Positions 24,269-33,213 of a stretch of 42,945 nucleotides of DNA are shown in pieces. Numbering within the stretch: the first letter of the stretch is position 1; every line of letters begins with the position of its first letter. A model generated the notes under the pieces. It was not told the DNA's origin. It saw only the letters and a program-made list of their open reading frames with translations, and did not search any database. A program made the position numbers and the translations under genes. This DNA comes from Neorhizobium galegae. Lineage in GTDB: Bacteria > Pseudomonadota > Alphaproteobacteria > Rhizobiales > Rhizobiaceae. Location of the stretch: the NCBI RefSeq assembly GCF_017877135.1, contig NZ_JAGIPH010000015.1:1-42945 (forward strand), in the 5' to 3' direction.

Positions 24269-25159
24269 CTATTCCTCAACATAGGCTGCCAGCTCGTCGG
24301 CAGTCCCCAAGGGAAAGGCCTGCTTGAGATAGTCAAGGAACGCAGACACCCTCGCGCTCAGGAGGCGACGCGATGGATAGAGTGCCCATAGCACCGTTTC
24401 TGGCCCTTCCACATCTCCCCACATAACCAGCTTACCTGCAGCAAGATCATGACTTACCAGCGACAGAGGAAGTCGAGCGGCGCCGACGCCTATCCGCACA
24501 GCGTCGCGGACCATGGTGATTGAGGACAGGCTCAGTACGGGATCGATCTGAAGACTGGTGCCCCCTGTCGGTGTGGTGATGGTCCATGACCTTGATTGAC
24601 CCGGCGCGCCGCGTATGATGACCGGCACAACGCCACCACTGGCATAGACAAGGTCTGGCGCAGCCACGACCACCAATTTGTCTCGCAGGAAAACCCGGCC
24701 GACCAGGCTCTCATCAGGATCAGGATTGACCCTGATGACGAGGTCATATCCCTCTTCCACCATATCGACAGGGCGATCTTCAGTCGTGACTTCCAGGCGC
24801 ACATCTGGATACTTGAGGGCGAAGCCAGCAGCCAGCTTGCCCATCGCCGTCTGGGAGAACAGCAAGGGCGCGCTGATCCGCAACCTGCCGCGCGGCTTAT
24901 CGCCGCCCGAAGTGATGGCGGCGACAGTCTCGTCGAGTTCGGTGAGCAGTACGCCTGCCCGCTCGTGAAGCGCCCGGCCTTCCTCTGTAAGCTTGAGGAT
25001 ACGTGCACCGCGTTCGAATAACCGAAGGCCGAGGCTCGCCTCCAGTTCAGCGACGCGGCGCGAAAGCGTCGCCTTCGGCCGACCGGAGGCTCGGGAGGCG
25101 CGGCCGAAGCCGCCATGGCGGGCGACGGTGACAAAATCAACAAGGGCGACCAAGTCCAT
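24269..25159 (-). CDS. LysR family transcriptional regulator
   Basis: A 296-residue regulator with the N-terminal winged HTH (MDLVALVDFVTVARHGGFGR, then KATLSRRVAELEASLGLRLF) and the effector-binding domain from about 92 (RGRLRISAPLLFSQTAMGKL). The PKATLSRRVAELE form is typical of the CrgA-like branch that often controls an adjacent oxidoreductase. It is divergent from the NmrA-like gene with a 121-bp shared promoter gap, so that gene is the expected target. The inducer is unknown, though electrophiles or quinones are common for such pairs. Confidence 0.92.
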   Translation of the reverse strand: MDLVALVDFVTVARHGGFGRASRASGRPKATLSRRVAELEASLGLRLFERGARILKLTEEGRALHERAGVLLTELDETVAAITSGGDKPRGRLRISAPLLFSQTAMGKLAAGFALKYPDVRLEVTTEDRPVDMVEEGYDLVIRVNPDPDESLVGRVFLRDKLVVVAAPDLVYASGGVVPVIIRGAPGQSRSWTITTPTGGTSLQIDPVLSLSSITMVRDAVRIGVGAARLPLSLVSHDLAAGKLVMWGDVEGPETVLWALYPSRRLLSARVSAFLDYLKQAFPLGTADELAAYVEE

Positions 25160-25280
25160 GAACGTTCCATCAGTGAGACGATGGGTCTATTTTTAGCGTC
25201 TATTGGTGTGCATGTGAACCATCCATATTCGGCGTGTCTTCAACACCGAAGTCTTTCACACCGAACCAAGGATAACTCCA

Positions 25281-26150
25281 ATGACCATTCTCGTAACGGG
25301 TGCTACCGGCCGTGTTGGCCGCCATGTCGTTGACCAGCTCATCGCGCGCCATGCTGATGTCCGCGTCCTCGTGCGTGATCCCGCCAAGGCCAATTTTGCC
25401 TCCAGCGTCGAAGTTGTTCAGGGCGACATGCTCGATATCGAGGCGCTCCGCCGGGCCTTTACCGGTGTCCGGACGCTGTTCTTGTTGAACGCGGTCGCCG
25501 GCGACGAATTCACCCAGGCCATCATAGCCTTGAACATCGCGCGTGAAGCCGGCGTGGAACGTGTCGTCTATCTCTCGGTGTTCGATGCCGACCGGGCTGT
25601 GAATGTCCCGCATTTTGCGGTCAAGTTTGGCGCCGAGCGTATGCTGGAGGCGATGGGCTTTAGCGCCACGATCCTGCGACCGGCTTACTTCATCGACAAT
25701 GAAGTCATGATCAAGGATGTCATCTTCAATTACGGTGTCTACCCGATGCCGATCGGCAGCAAGGGTGTTGCCATGATCGATGCCAGAGATATCGCTGAAG
25801 TCGCAGCGTCCGAGCTCGTTCGTCGCGACCAGGCTTCGGAAAAGCTGCCGAGCGAGACCATCAATTTGGTCGGCCCGGATACGCTGACTGGTACGGGCCT
25901 CGCGGCCATCTGGTCTGATATTCTGGGCCGTCCGGTAGTGTATGGTGGCGATGATCCGTCCGGCTTCGAGCAGAACCTCTTCAACGTCATGCCCAAGTGG
26001 ATGGCCTATGAAATGCGCCTGATGGCCGAGCGCTACGTCAGCGACGGTATGGTTCCCCAGGCGGGCGATGTCGAGCGCCTGACGCGTATCCTGGGGCGCC
26101 CGCTGCACAGCTATCGCGAATTCGCGTCGCAGCTCGCCCAATCTGCTTGA
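25281..26150 (+). CDS. NmrA-like NAD(P)-binding oxidoreductase/regulatory protein
   Basis: A 289-residue atypical short-chain dehydrogenase. The Rossmann fold starts at once with MTILVTGATGRVGRHVVDQL (GATGRVG dinucleotide loop), followed by VRVLVRDPAKA, whose Arg suits NADP binding, and VVQGDMLD. The catalytic YxxxK of true SDRs is not obvious; the equivalent region reads VVYLSVFDADRAVNVPHF, as in NmrA/QorB-type proteins. It may reduce quinones or sense the NADP state. AAGGATAA precedes the ATG. Divergent partner of the LysR gene. After its stop, an ATG at 26187 with GAGGAC upstream opens only a 14-codon frame, perhaps the start of a lost second gene. Confidence 0.85.
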   Translation: MTILVTGATGRVGRHVVDQLIARHADVRVLVRDPAKANFASSVEVVQGDMLDIEALRRAFTGVRTLFLLNAVAGDEFTQAIIALNIAREAGVERVVYLSVFDADRAVNVPHFAVKFGAERMLEAMGFSATILRPAYFIDNEVMIKDVIFNYGVYPMPIGSKGVAMIDARDIAEVAASELVRRDQASEKLPSETINLVGPDTLTGTGLAAIWSDILGRPVVYGGDDPSGFEQNLFNVMPKWMAYEMRLMAERYVSDGMVPQAGDVERLTRILGRPLHSYREFASQLAQSA

Positions 26151-26433
26151 ACCGGGCGCATCACTCGACAACAAGGACGAGGACCATGATCTATTCAACC
26201 GCGACTGTTCCAGTCAATCACCGAGGGTGAAGTCCCGCTGATCTTCGCGCAGATTTGCGGCTCGGGCGCGGTCATGTAATCGACAATTGTTGCTACCCCT
26301 CCGCACGCTCGACCACGCCACGCAACGAAAAGCCGATGAGAATGGATACAGCCGCTTCAAGCGAGAAAGTGACGGCAAGAAGCGGCTCAAGGCGCAGCAA
26401 GTTACACTCTGGCGAAGCTGCTCTGGAGGGTCT
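26151..26433. other. Non-coding gap with possible gene debris
   Basis: No intact gene is seen. A plus-strand stretch around 26202-26279 reads SIQPRLFQSITEGEVPLIF and stops after GSGAVM; it looks protein-like but I cannot name it. Together with the short frame opening at 26187 it may be the broken start of a former gene downstream of the oxidoreductase. The gap ends in a strong hairpin. Confidence 0.35.
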
Positions 26434-26467
26434 GGTGGCCGCTTCGGCGGCCACCATTTCTTCTTAT
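26434..26467 (+). terminator. Intrinsic terminator-like hairpin with TTCG loop
   Basis: GGTGGCCGC at 26434-26442 and GCGGCCACC at 26447-26455 form a perfect 9-bp GC-rich stem closed by a TTCG tetraloop, followed on the plus strand by the T-rich ATTTCTTCTTATT. This would terminate plus-strand transcripts from the oxidoreductase side. It begins 12 bases beyond the last stop of the minus-strand sugar operon, so it may also act as that operon's 3' hairpin, although the T-tract favours the plus strand. Confidence 0.7.
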
Positions 26468-28107
26468 TACGTGGAAGGTGCAGGGCCGAACCGGTGAATA
26501 CCACGCGGTATGAACGAAAGGCTTTCCCCCAGCCCAAGCAGTTTGGCCGCGAGCCATAGCAGCGACAGGCCCATCTCCGTTCCCTGCAGGCCCGGTTCAT
26601 GGCCTTCCGCAAAGGGGAGACCTCTTCCGGGCTGCCAGAGAGGGGCAAATTTCAGGATAATCTCTGCCGCGATCGTATTCGCCTCCTCCCGTCGATGCCC
26701 GGTTTGTTCAAGACATAAGAGCAGAGGATGCACCGTATCCAGGAGATTGCAGGCGGTGAAACTCTCGCCGGAAAATCCCTCGAAATCCCGATAGTTCTGA
26801 ATGACGGAATTGATCGCTTGCTCGGGATAGGGCAGGGGTATGCCGAATTGGGCGTAAGAGCCTCTGGTCAGCCGATAGAAGCCATTGACCGGCTGTAGCA
26901 GGCCTTGCCTTTCCGTGGGATTTCCCCAAAGACCCATGGCGGCATCGCAGTTTTCGCCAAGCCAGCCGAACAGAACATGCCGGTTTTCGCCGCCGCCAAA
27001 ATAGCGCCTGTTGATATAGAGCCCGGTGGCAATGGCATCCACGATCGCGCCGCAATGCCAGGCGCGGCCTTGCCACGGCAGTTCCTGCAACCAAGCCACC
27101 AGTTCGCGCCCGTCCAATTCTTCGACAGCCTGAATCGCGTGGAGCGGTGCGGACCCCAGGCATTCAAGCGCATAGGTGACAGCCAGCAGATTATAGAGGG
27201 CTGTTGGGTCAGTCCGTAGCGGTCTCTCCGCTGGACGTCCGGGCTCCGGAAAAAGACCCGTCTCCATATCCTGAAGTGACTGCAGATAGGAAATGAGTTT
27301 TGCTCGATCGCCCGCCGCGTCGGGATCGCCAAAGGCAGAGGCAATCTCGATAACATCGCAGAGATGGCGAAGCGTCGTGATTGGCTTGCCGCTGGCGTCA
27401 GGTGAGGTGAATATCTCGCCGGATTTGTGATGTGCAATGACATCCCACCAATCCCGCTTTGCCGCAGCATTCAACTCGGCGAGCGCCTGTTCTGCGGCAA
27501 TATAGCGTGAAGGGCTGGCAGGCTTTCGCAATTTCAGCACGCGCGCCGGAACACCGCCCACAATGGAAAAGGACGGAATGTCCTGCGTGACGACAGCACC
27601 TGCGGCAATGACAGAGCCTCTGCCGACCCTCACGCCATCCAGAATGACGGCATTGGCGCCGATCCAGACATCATCCTCGATCTCGATGCCTTTTGAGGTC
27701 AGCGGCTGCCGGTAGATCGGCGTGTGGAGGTCATCGAAGCCATGGTTGAAGCCGACAATGCTGACATGCGAGGCAATGCGCACGCCATTGCCGATGCGCA
27801 CTTTGCCGGAAAGACAGGCATAAGGATTGACCGAGACGTTTTCGCCCATGTCGATCTCGCCGCGGACGATGGCATGGCCGGCGATCCAGGAGCCTGCGCC
27901 TATCATCAGCTGCGACGTGTGTACTTCGGCCGCCTCGGCCACATAGACGCCCTGTCCGAACGTAGCGCCGGCATAGGCTTCCAGCCGCTTGAGACGCGCC
28001 TGATGGGCTGGATCCTCAATGTCAGTGGCCGAGCGCTCCCAAGTGAGAACATTCAGGCGCCGATGATGAAGTTCGGCTGGGGCTGTATCGTCCTCTGTGT
28101 CCTGCAT
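26467..28107 (-). CDS. Hexapeptide-repeat acyltransferase fused to an uncharacterised helical domain
   Basis: A 546-residue two-part protein. Residues about 55-210 form a left-handed beta-helix acetyltransferase of the LacA/NodL/WbbJ type: repeated [IV]G-x(4) turns, HVSIVGFNHGFDD with the likely catalytic His, IEIEDDVWIGANAVILDGVRVG, and the closing GSVIAAGAVVTQDIP and GGVPARVLKLRKP. From about 230 to 546 a second, Trp- and Leu-rich helical region (for example YNLLAVTYALECLGS, WHCGAIVDAIATGLYIN, LLDTVHPLLLCLEQTGHRRE) resembles an alpha/alpha toroid but matches no family I can name. It starts three bases after the DUF2264 stop and is last in the operon. It may remove or add acetyl groups on imported oligosaccharides (inference). 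Confidence 0.8.
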   Translation of the reverse strand: MQDTEDDTAPAELHHRRLNVLTWERSATDIEDPAHQARLKRLEAYAGATFGQGVYVAEAAEVHTSQLMIGAGSWIAGHAIVRGEIDMGENVSVNPYACLSGKVRIGNGVRIASHVSIVGFNHGFDDLHTPIYRQPLTSKGIEIEDDVWIGANAVILDGVRVGRGSVIAAGAVVTQDIPSFSIVGGVPARVLKLRKPASPSRYIAAEQALAELNAAAKRDWWDVIAHHKSGEIFTSPDASGKPITTLRHLCDVIEIASAFGDPDAAGDRAKLISYLQSLQDMETGLFPEPGRPAERPLRTDPTALYNLLAVTYALECLGSAPLHAIQAVEELDGRELVAWLQELPWQGRAWHCGAIVDAIATGLYINRRYFGGGENRHVLFGWLGENCDAAMGLWGNPTERQGLLQPVNGFYRLTRGSYAQFGIPLPYPEQAINSVIQNYRDFEGFSGESFTACNLLDTVHPLLLCLEQTGHRREEANTIAAEIILKFAPLWQPGRGLPFAEGHEPGLQGTEMGLSLLWLAAKLLGLGESLSFIPRGIHRFGPAPST

Positions 28108-28110
28108 GGA

Positions 28111-30024
28111 TCACCCGATATCGAAGGCAGCGACGCGTCGTCCGGAGTGCTGGAACAGGTCTTCCAGCGCGGCAAGATCGGGAGCTACCGGTACGCTCGC
28201 CAGGTATGCCTCGCCTTCCGACTTTGGCAGCGCGCAAGCCGCCGTCACGAGGATGGTTTTGCCGGGCGTTATCATGCCGCGCAGCTGCGGAACCAGCGTT
28301 CGGGCATGGATGAGATTGGTATTGGCGATGGCGAGATGCGCATGCCCGCCACGGGGCGAGCCCGCCGTCAGATCCACGATCGCGCTCGTATCGCTTCGGC
28401 CAAACCAGACTGCACGACCCGGAGAGGTTTCGTTGCGGTCGCGGTTGAAATCGGCGCGCTGGATCGCAAAGCCGCCCTCGGCGGAATGCAGCGGCCGCGG
28501 TGTTTCTATCCGATGAATACGGATATGCCAGGGATTGGCTGGGATCAGCCAGGTCTCGACGGTCACATCAGCCCAAGGCTTCCAGCGGGAATAGAGCCTG
28601 GCCTCGGCAATCAGCGCCTCTTCCAGCGTCTCGCGCATGCGTAAGTGCACGCCGTCGTCCGAAAGGCCCAGCATGTTGTCGAAGCTTGCCGCATCGAAAT
28701 GCCGGTCGTTCGCTTCGATGTTGAAGCCATAGCGGGTGGAATAGGCAAACTTTGAATATTTCTCGTGCGAGCCGCGCATTTTGTCGTGCTCCTGGCCGGA
28801 CGCCAGTATCACGACATTCTCCGGCATGTGCATCGCCACCATGCCGGGTTTGGCAAGCGGCACGGGTTCGGCAAAATGGGGTGCGGGTGTTTCTTCCGCC
28901 TGCCAGAAGGGGTGATCCTCGGGCAGCGCCAAGGCCAGGAAGAACTTGAAGGCCCAGTAGGGCGAGCAGGCGGAATTATAGCTCTCGCTCATCAACAGGT
29001 TTGGATAGCCATAGCCCACGGATAGCACACCATCGCGGTCGCAGATCGGCCGGTCCGCCCACCAGCGGATATGGCGCATATAATAGCCCTTGATCTCCGC
29101 CCAAGGGAGCGCTTCCAGATCCGCAACGGCAAGCGCCGCCCAGAATCCACCTCCGGCAAAGCGATAGGTCTGGCTGCGCCCGAAGGGCAGGGCGGCGCCA
29201 TCCGGCCCGAACCAGTGGCGAATATCCTTGCTGAAAATCCTGGCGCGTTCGCGCATCCGCGTCGTGCGAGCCTCGTCCCCCTTGGCGAGCACGGCATAGA
29301 TCAGGCCGTAATAATGCATGGCGAAAGGAATGTAGTGATCGACCCGCCGCACCGGCCCGTCGCGATACCAGCCGTCGCCAATGTCGAAGGCCTCCAGTTC
29401 GTCCAGATATTGCACCGTCCTGGCTGTATCGAAGGAAACGCCCGCACGCTCCAGCCCGAGATCGACCAGCACCCGGAAGAACTTCCAGTTATTGTCGACA
29501 TATTCGCAGTTGCGCGCCTTCACGAGATAGGTGGCGATGGTCTGGCGGGAGGGCTTATCCAGTGGCTCCCAGATATGTTCCGGCACCAGGGCCAAAGCAA
29601 AACCGATCGCAGCCAGCTCGACAAGGCGCTGGTTACGGTCGCTGATATCCCCCCAGTATTCAGGATGATCAGGGTTTGTGCCATTGGCAAGACCGCGCCG
29701 GTAAAGATCCCAATATGGAAAATCACCGCCGCCGGCCGCAAACGGGACGATGCCCCAGAGCGGGCGAGCAAAGCCTTCGAGATCTGCCGCCGGATGATCA
29801 AAGATCGCGCCGAAGGCGCTCAACCTCACCCTTGCGCCACCTTCTGAAAAATACGGCAGCAACGGATTGAACAGATCCATCAGCGCCTTGGACAGATCCT
29901 GACGGGTTTTCAGCGGGTTGCCATGAAGCGGATTTGCCTTGGCGAGATCGAAGGGCACGAGATGCTTCCAGTCTGTTTCACTGCGGGAGTGGCCGCGGGA
30001 GAAGGAGCAACCCGCGGCCAACAA
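28111..30024 (-). CDS. DUF2264 domain protein, probable cytoplasmic carbohydrate-active enzyme
   Basis: About 637 residues. The N-terminal two thirds (about 20-385) read as the DUF2264 alpha/alpha-toroid: NPLHGNPLKTRQDLSKAL, ARPLWGIVPFAAGG, YWGDISDRNQRLVELAAIG, DGWYRDGPVRRVDHYIPF and HYYGLIYAVL. The rest is beta-rich, as in heparinase-like lyases. There is no signal peptide. The start is uncertain: the open frame begins with two TTG codons at 30019-30024, 12 bases after the binding-protein stop, and the next alternative is a GTG about 22 codons in; no ATG fits. DUF2264 genes are often found in polysaccharide utilisation loci, and the gene sits between the binding protein and the acyltransferase fusion, so an intracellular role in oligosaccharide breakdown is likely. 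The reaction is not established. Confidence 0.85.
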   Translation of the reverse strand: MLAAGCSFSRGHSRSETDWKHLVPFDLAKANPLHGNPLKTRQDLSKALMDLFNPLLPYFSEGGARVRLSAFGAIFDHPAADLEGFARPLWGIVPFAAGGGDFPYWDLYRRGLANGTNPDHPEYWGDISDRNQRLVELAAIGFALALVPEHIWEPLDKPSRQTIATYLVKARNCEYVDNNWKFFRVLVDLGLERAGVSFDTARTVQYLDELEAFDIGDGWYRDGPVRRVDHYIPFAMHYYGLIYAVLAKGDEARTTRMRERARIFSKDIRHWFGPDGAALPFGRSQTYRFAGGGFWAALAVADLEALPWAEIKGYYMRHIRWWADRPICDRDGVLSVGYGYPNLLMSESYNSACSPYWAFKFFLALALPEDHPFWQAEETPAPHFAEPVPLAKPGMVAMHMPENVVILASGQEHDKMRGSHEKYSKFAYSTRYGFNIEANDRHFDAASFDNMLGLSDDGVHLRMRETLEEALIAEARLYSRWKPWADVTVETWLIPANPWHIRIHRIETPRPLHSAEGGFAIQRADFNRDRNETSPGRAVWFGRSDTSAIVDLTAGSPRGGHAHLAIANTNLIHARTLVPQLRGMITPGKTILVTAACALPKSEGEAYLASVPVAPDLAALEDLFQHSGRRVAAFDIG

Positions 30025-30036
30025 CGGTTGCTGGTC

Positions 30037-31317
30037 TTACTTGATTGCCTTCACCCCATCCGTCATGTCCTTCAGACCTGCATCGATCGGTGTGTTGTCG
30101 GTCATGATGGAATCATGCACGCGGTTCAGCACCACTTCGATCTTTGCGGCATTGGGGCTCACAGCCATTTCCAGGTAGGACTTGCCGGATTTCAGCGCTT
30201 CCTTGCTGGCTGCATCCTGCGGGAAGCCGGAGAGGCCGGTGATCTTTGCGGCAACATCATCGGTGCGGATGGCAGGAAGGGTGCCAGTATCGGCAACGAT
30301 CTTCGCGCCTTCCGGGCCACTGGCAAACTTGATGAAGTCGAGCGCCACATCCTTGTGGGTGGAGTTGTTGTTGACCGCAAGACCGGCAAGCTGTGCCGCC
30401 GTCGTGCCGGCTTCGACGCCTTCAGGATGCGGGAACTTCACGATGCCCCAGTTCTTGGCCTTGGATTCGCCCGTCTGCACCTTGGCAATCTGCGTGCCGA
30501 TGAACCAGGTTCCCATCGGAAGCATGCCAACGGTTCCGTTGAAGAACAGCGCGGAATAGTGCGTGTTGGATGTCTTCAGCGACGCATAGGAGGGGATCGC
30601 GCCACTCTTCTGCAGTGCCAACGCCCGCTCATACCACGGCTTCAGGAAGGCATAATCCCCTTCAATGAGCGTATGCTTGCCGTCTTGGATGCCGGGCAGC
30701 TGTACGGTGGAGCGCCAGGTGTGCAGCAGCGCGCCATAGGTCTTGTTGGAGCCGAAGCCACCCTTCAGCTTTTCGGCGATCTGGTCGAACTGCTTCCAGG
30801 TCATGTCGTTGGTGGGGTAGGGCACGCCCGCTTTGTCAAAGATGTCCTTGTTGTAATAGAGGATCCAGAAATCCGAGCGGAATGGCAGGGCATAGATCTT
30901 GCCGTCGATCGTGAGTGCCTCGACCAGGCCGCCATAGGGGCCGGCTTCGATCTTCTGGGCTGTGAGGAAGCTGCCGAGTTCGCTGATGGTGCCGGCCTTG
31001 GCGAGCGTCGCATAGCCGGGCACATCCTTGATTGTGACGACGTCGATATCCTTCGAACCACCGGTGAGTTGGGTTGAAATCATCTGCGTGTAGTCCTGCG
31101 AGCCCAGATCGACCGGCTCGAACTTCACGTTCGGATGCTTCGCCTGGTAGGCCGCGATCAGCGGCTTGTAATAGGCGACCTTGTCCCAATCCCACAGCGC
31201 CCATTTCAGCGTCACCGGCTCCGATGACTGGGCAAGAGCTGCACCGCCCATCACGGTTGCAAGGCTCAATCCCGCGACGGTTGCCCGGATCGCTCCTCCG
31301 AATTTTTCCAGATACAT
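30037..31317 (-). CDS. Sugar ABC transporter extracellular binding protein (family 1)
   Basis: Periplasmic receptor of 426 residues for an oligosaccharide. The N-terminus MYLEKFGGAIRATVAGLSLA continues through a hydrophobic core to GAALAQ, a normal Sec signal. The mature part has VTLKWALWDWDKVAYYKPLI, KHPNVKFEPVDLGSQDYTQM and ALPFRSDFWILYYNKDIFDK, the usual order of MalE/UgpB-type proteins. An AGGAG site lies eight bases before the ATG at 31317; the frame stays open a few codons upstream only from a TTG. The neighbouring lyase and GH88 genes imply uronic-acid-containing oligosaccharides as ligands. Confidence 0.92.
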   Translation of the reverse strand: MYLEKFGGAIRATVAGLSLATVMGGAALAQSSEPVTLKWALWDWDKVAYYKPLIAAYQAKHPNVKFEPVDLGSQDYTQMISTQLTGGSKDIDVVTIKDVPGYATLAKAGTISELGSFLTAQKIEAGPYGGLVEALTIDGKIYALPFRSDFWILYYNKDIFDKAGVPYPTNDMTWKQFDQIAEKLKGGFGSNKTYGALLHTWRSTVQLPGIQDGKHTLIEGDYAFLKPWYERALALQKSGAIPSYASLKTSNTHYSALFFNGTVGMLPMGTWFIGTQIAKVQTGESKAKNWGIVKFPHPEGVEAGTTAAQLAGLAVNNNSTHKDVALDFIKFASGPEGAKIVADTGTLPAIRTDDVAAKITGLSGFPQDAASKEALKSGKSYLEMAVSPNAAKIEVVLNRVHDSIMTDNTPIDAGLKDMTDGVKAIK

Positions 31318-31344
31318 TTGCTGATCTCCTTCCCTCAAGTGTGT

Positions 31345-31355
31345 CTGGTTACCAG
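31345..31355. promoter_or_regulatory. Small palindrome CTGGTTACCAG ahead of the binding-protein gene
   Basis: The perfect 11-base odd palindrome CTGGTTACCAG lies 28 bases upstream of the binding-protein start, in the 57-base gap after the DUF624 gene. It could be a weak operator for an internal promoter, or a small mRNA hairpin setting higher expression of the receptor, as often seen for binding proteins. Evidence is limited to the symmetry and place. Confidence 0.3.
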
Positions 31356-31374
31356 CGCCTCCTCAGCGCCGTCA

Positions 31375-32082
31375 TTATGGTTCCTGTGTGGTGCTCTCCT
31401 CCCCGGAGCGGGCGAGAACCTGCGCCACGACCCCTTGCGCGCCGAAGGCAACGGCGAACATTCCGAGCGAGAAATTCATAACCGCCGGCATGAAGACCGA
31501 GACGGGATAGAAAAGGATATGCGCGATCCAGAGCGTGGCGACGAAGACCAGTGCCGCCAGCAGAGGAAGCGGGCGAAGCAGGGCGGCGAGCGCCGAAAGC
31601 TTCAGGGTTTCCCAGAAGGATCGCACTTCAGTCACGCTCACCATCACGAAGCAGGCGGCCCACAGGGTGGCGAAGAGGGTGACAACGAGGCTCAGCGCCA
31701 AGGGCGCCGCATAGAAAAGCGAGGTCTTGGCGGCCTCGGCATAGGCCGAGATCGCACCGCCCCCAATAATGACAGTCGCGCCAGCGACGAGCGCCCAGAG
31801 GGTTGCCCGCAGCGCATGCGCCCGTAGGGCCTCCAGAAAGTCGCGCAGCAAATACACTGGGCGGTCCTTCGCCATCATCCGGCTGATCGTGGCGGTTGCG
31901 AAAAGGGCGGCGGGCAGGGTGACGAGCGGCAGCGAAAACAGGAGGAAGAGGAGGTTCAGCTTCACCAGTTCCCACCATTCGCGCGCGACGATCTCGGCGA
32001 AAAGAGGCAGACCGGTTTTCTTCGGCGCATCCTTGGGGATGCCCTTTCCTTCCTTCGTCCAGAATGCCTCCAGCCACTGCAT
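31375..32082 (-). CDS. DUF624 (YesL-like) membrane protein
   Basis: A 235-residue integral membrane protein with about five hydrophobic segments (LNLLFLLFSLPLVTLPAALF, ALVAGATVIIGGGAISAYA, LALSLVVTLFATLWAACFVM, LAALLRPLPLLAALVFVATL). It matches the DUF624/YesL pattern: an N-terminal region before the first helix, then a conserved ATISRMMAKDRPVYLLRDFLE. In Bacillus, yesL lies in the rhamnogalacturonan locus beside a sugar ABC importer, and the same pairing is seen here, between ATPase and binding-protein genes. It is probably an accessory of the importer or envelope; its molecular role is unknown. It begins 10 bases after the ATPase stop. Confidence 0.85.
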   Translation of the reverse strand: MQWLEAFWTKEGKGIPKDAPKKTGLPLFAEIVAREWWELVKLNLLFLLFSLPLVTLPAALFATATISRMMAKDRPVYLLRDFLEALRAHALRATLWALVAGATVIIGGGAISAYAEAAKTSLFYAAPLALSLVVTLFATLWAACFVMVSVTEVRSFWETLKLSALAALLRPLPLLAALVFVATLWIAHILFYPVSVFMPAVMNFSLGMFAVAFGAQGVVAQVLARSGEESTTQEP

Positions 32083-32091
32083 CGCGTTGCC

Positions 32092-33201
32092 TTAGTAGAG
32101 AATCGACCGCTCGGTTTGCGGATCGAAGAGTTGGGCATTGGTGAGATCGGCCACCAGCGAAACGCGGTCGCCAATCTTCGAGCGGAAGCGCGGCGAGACG
32201 CGGGCAATCAGGTTGCGTCCGCCGGCGATCAGGTTGAGATGCACCTCAGACCCCATGGGCTCGGCCAGCTCCACTACGGCATGGAAAGGTGCGGTATTCG
32301 CTGGATCGATATCGGCCGGTGCCAGCTCGTGGAAATTTTCCGGACGGATGCCGAGAATCACGTCCTTGCCTTCGTAAGCCGCGAGGGGGCTGCGATCGAA
32401 ATTCTGCGGCAATGGCAGCTTGTGGTCTTCCACAAGGGCGAAGAAGCGCCCATCCTCCTGCGTAAGCTTTGCCGGCAGCAGGTTCATCTGCGGTGCGCCG
32501 ATGAAGCCGGCCACGAACATGTTGACCGGGCGGTCATAAAGGTTTTGCGGCGTGTCCACCTGTTGGATGTGCCCGTCCTTCATGACCACGATACGATCGG
32601 CCATGGTCATGGCTTCCACCTGATCGTGGGTCACGTAGATGAAGGTCGCATCCAGCCGCTTGTGCAGCTTGGTGATTTCTGCGCGCATGGTGCCGCGCAG
32701 CTTGGCGTCGAGGTTGGACAGCGGCTCATCCAGCAGGAAGACGGCGGGGTTGCGCACCATGGCGCGGCCCAAAGCGACGCGCTGGCGCTGGCCGCCCGAG
32801 AGCGCCTTCGGTTTGCGGTTGAGAAGATGGGTGATGTCGAGGATCTTGGCGGCTTCCTGCACCTGCCGGTCGATGATGTCGCGGGGCGCTTTACGCAGTT
32901 CCAGGCCGAAGGCCATGTTGCGATAGACGGTCATATGCGGATAGAGCGCATAGTTCTGGAAGACCATGGCGATGTCGCGATCCTTGGACGGCACGTCGTT
33001 CATCAGGTCCGTGCCGATGATCAGTTCGCCGCCGGAGATTTCCTCAAGGCCGGCAATCATCCGCAATGTCGTGGATTTGCCGCAGCCGGAAGGGCCGACC
33101 AGCACGATGAATTCCTTGTCGGCAATTTCAAGATCGATATCGTGCACCACTCTCAGTGCGCCAAAGGTCTTGTTGAGTTTCTTCAGCGAAATGCTTGCCA
33201 T
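32092..33201 (-). CDS. CUT1-type sugar ABC transporter ATPase (UgpC/MsmK-like)
   Basis: A 369-residue nucleotide-binding subunit. Walker A is GPSGCGKST, Q-loop AMVFQNYALYPHMTV, signature LSGGQRQRVALGRA, Walker B VFLLDEPLSNLDAKLR and H-loop YVTHDQVEAMTMADRIVV. The C-terminal extension (from about 240) is the TOBE/MalK-like regulatory domain with ILGIRPENFHE and LAEPMGSEVHLN. This size and domain pair define carbohydrate importers of the CUT1 group. It serves the permeases at 34392-36182. Confidence 0.95.
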   Translation of the reverse strand: MASISLKKLNKTFGALRVVHDIDLEIADKEFIVLVGPSGCGKSTTLRMIAGLEEISGGELIIGTDLMNDVPSKDRDIAMVFQNYALYPHMTVYRNMAFGLELRKAPRDIIDRQVQEAAKILDITHLLNRKPKALSGGQRQRVALGRAMVRNPAVFLLDEPLSNLDAKLRGTMRAEITKLHKRLDATFIYVTHDQVEAMTMADRIVVMKDGHIQQVDTPQNLYDRPVNMFVAGFIGAPQMNLLPAKLTQEDGRFFALVEDHKLPLPQNFDRSPLAAYEGKDVILGIRPENFHELAPADIDPANTAPFHAVVELAEPMGSEVHLNLIAGGRNLIARVSPRFRSKIGDRVSLVADLTNAQLFDPQTERSILY

Positions 33202-33213
33202 TATCCCCTCGGA

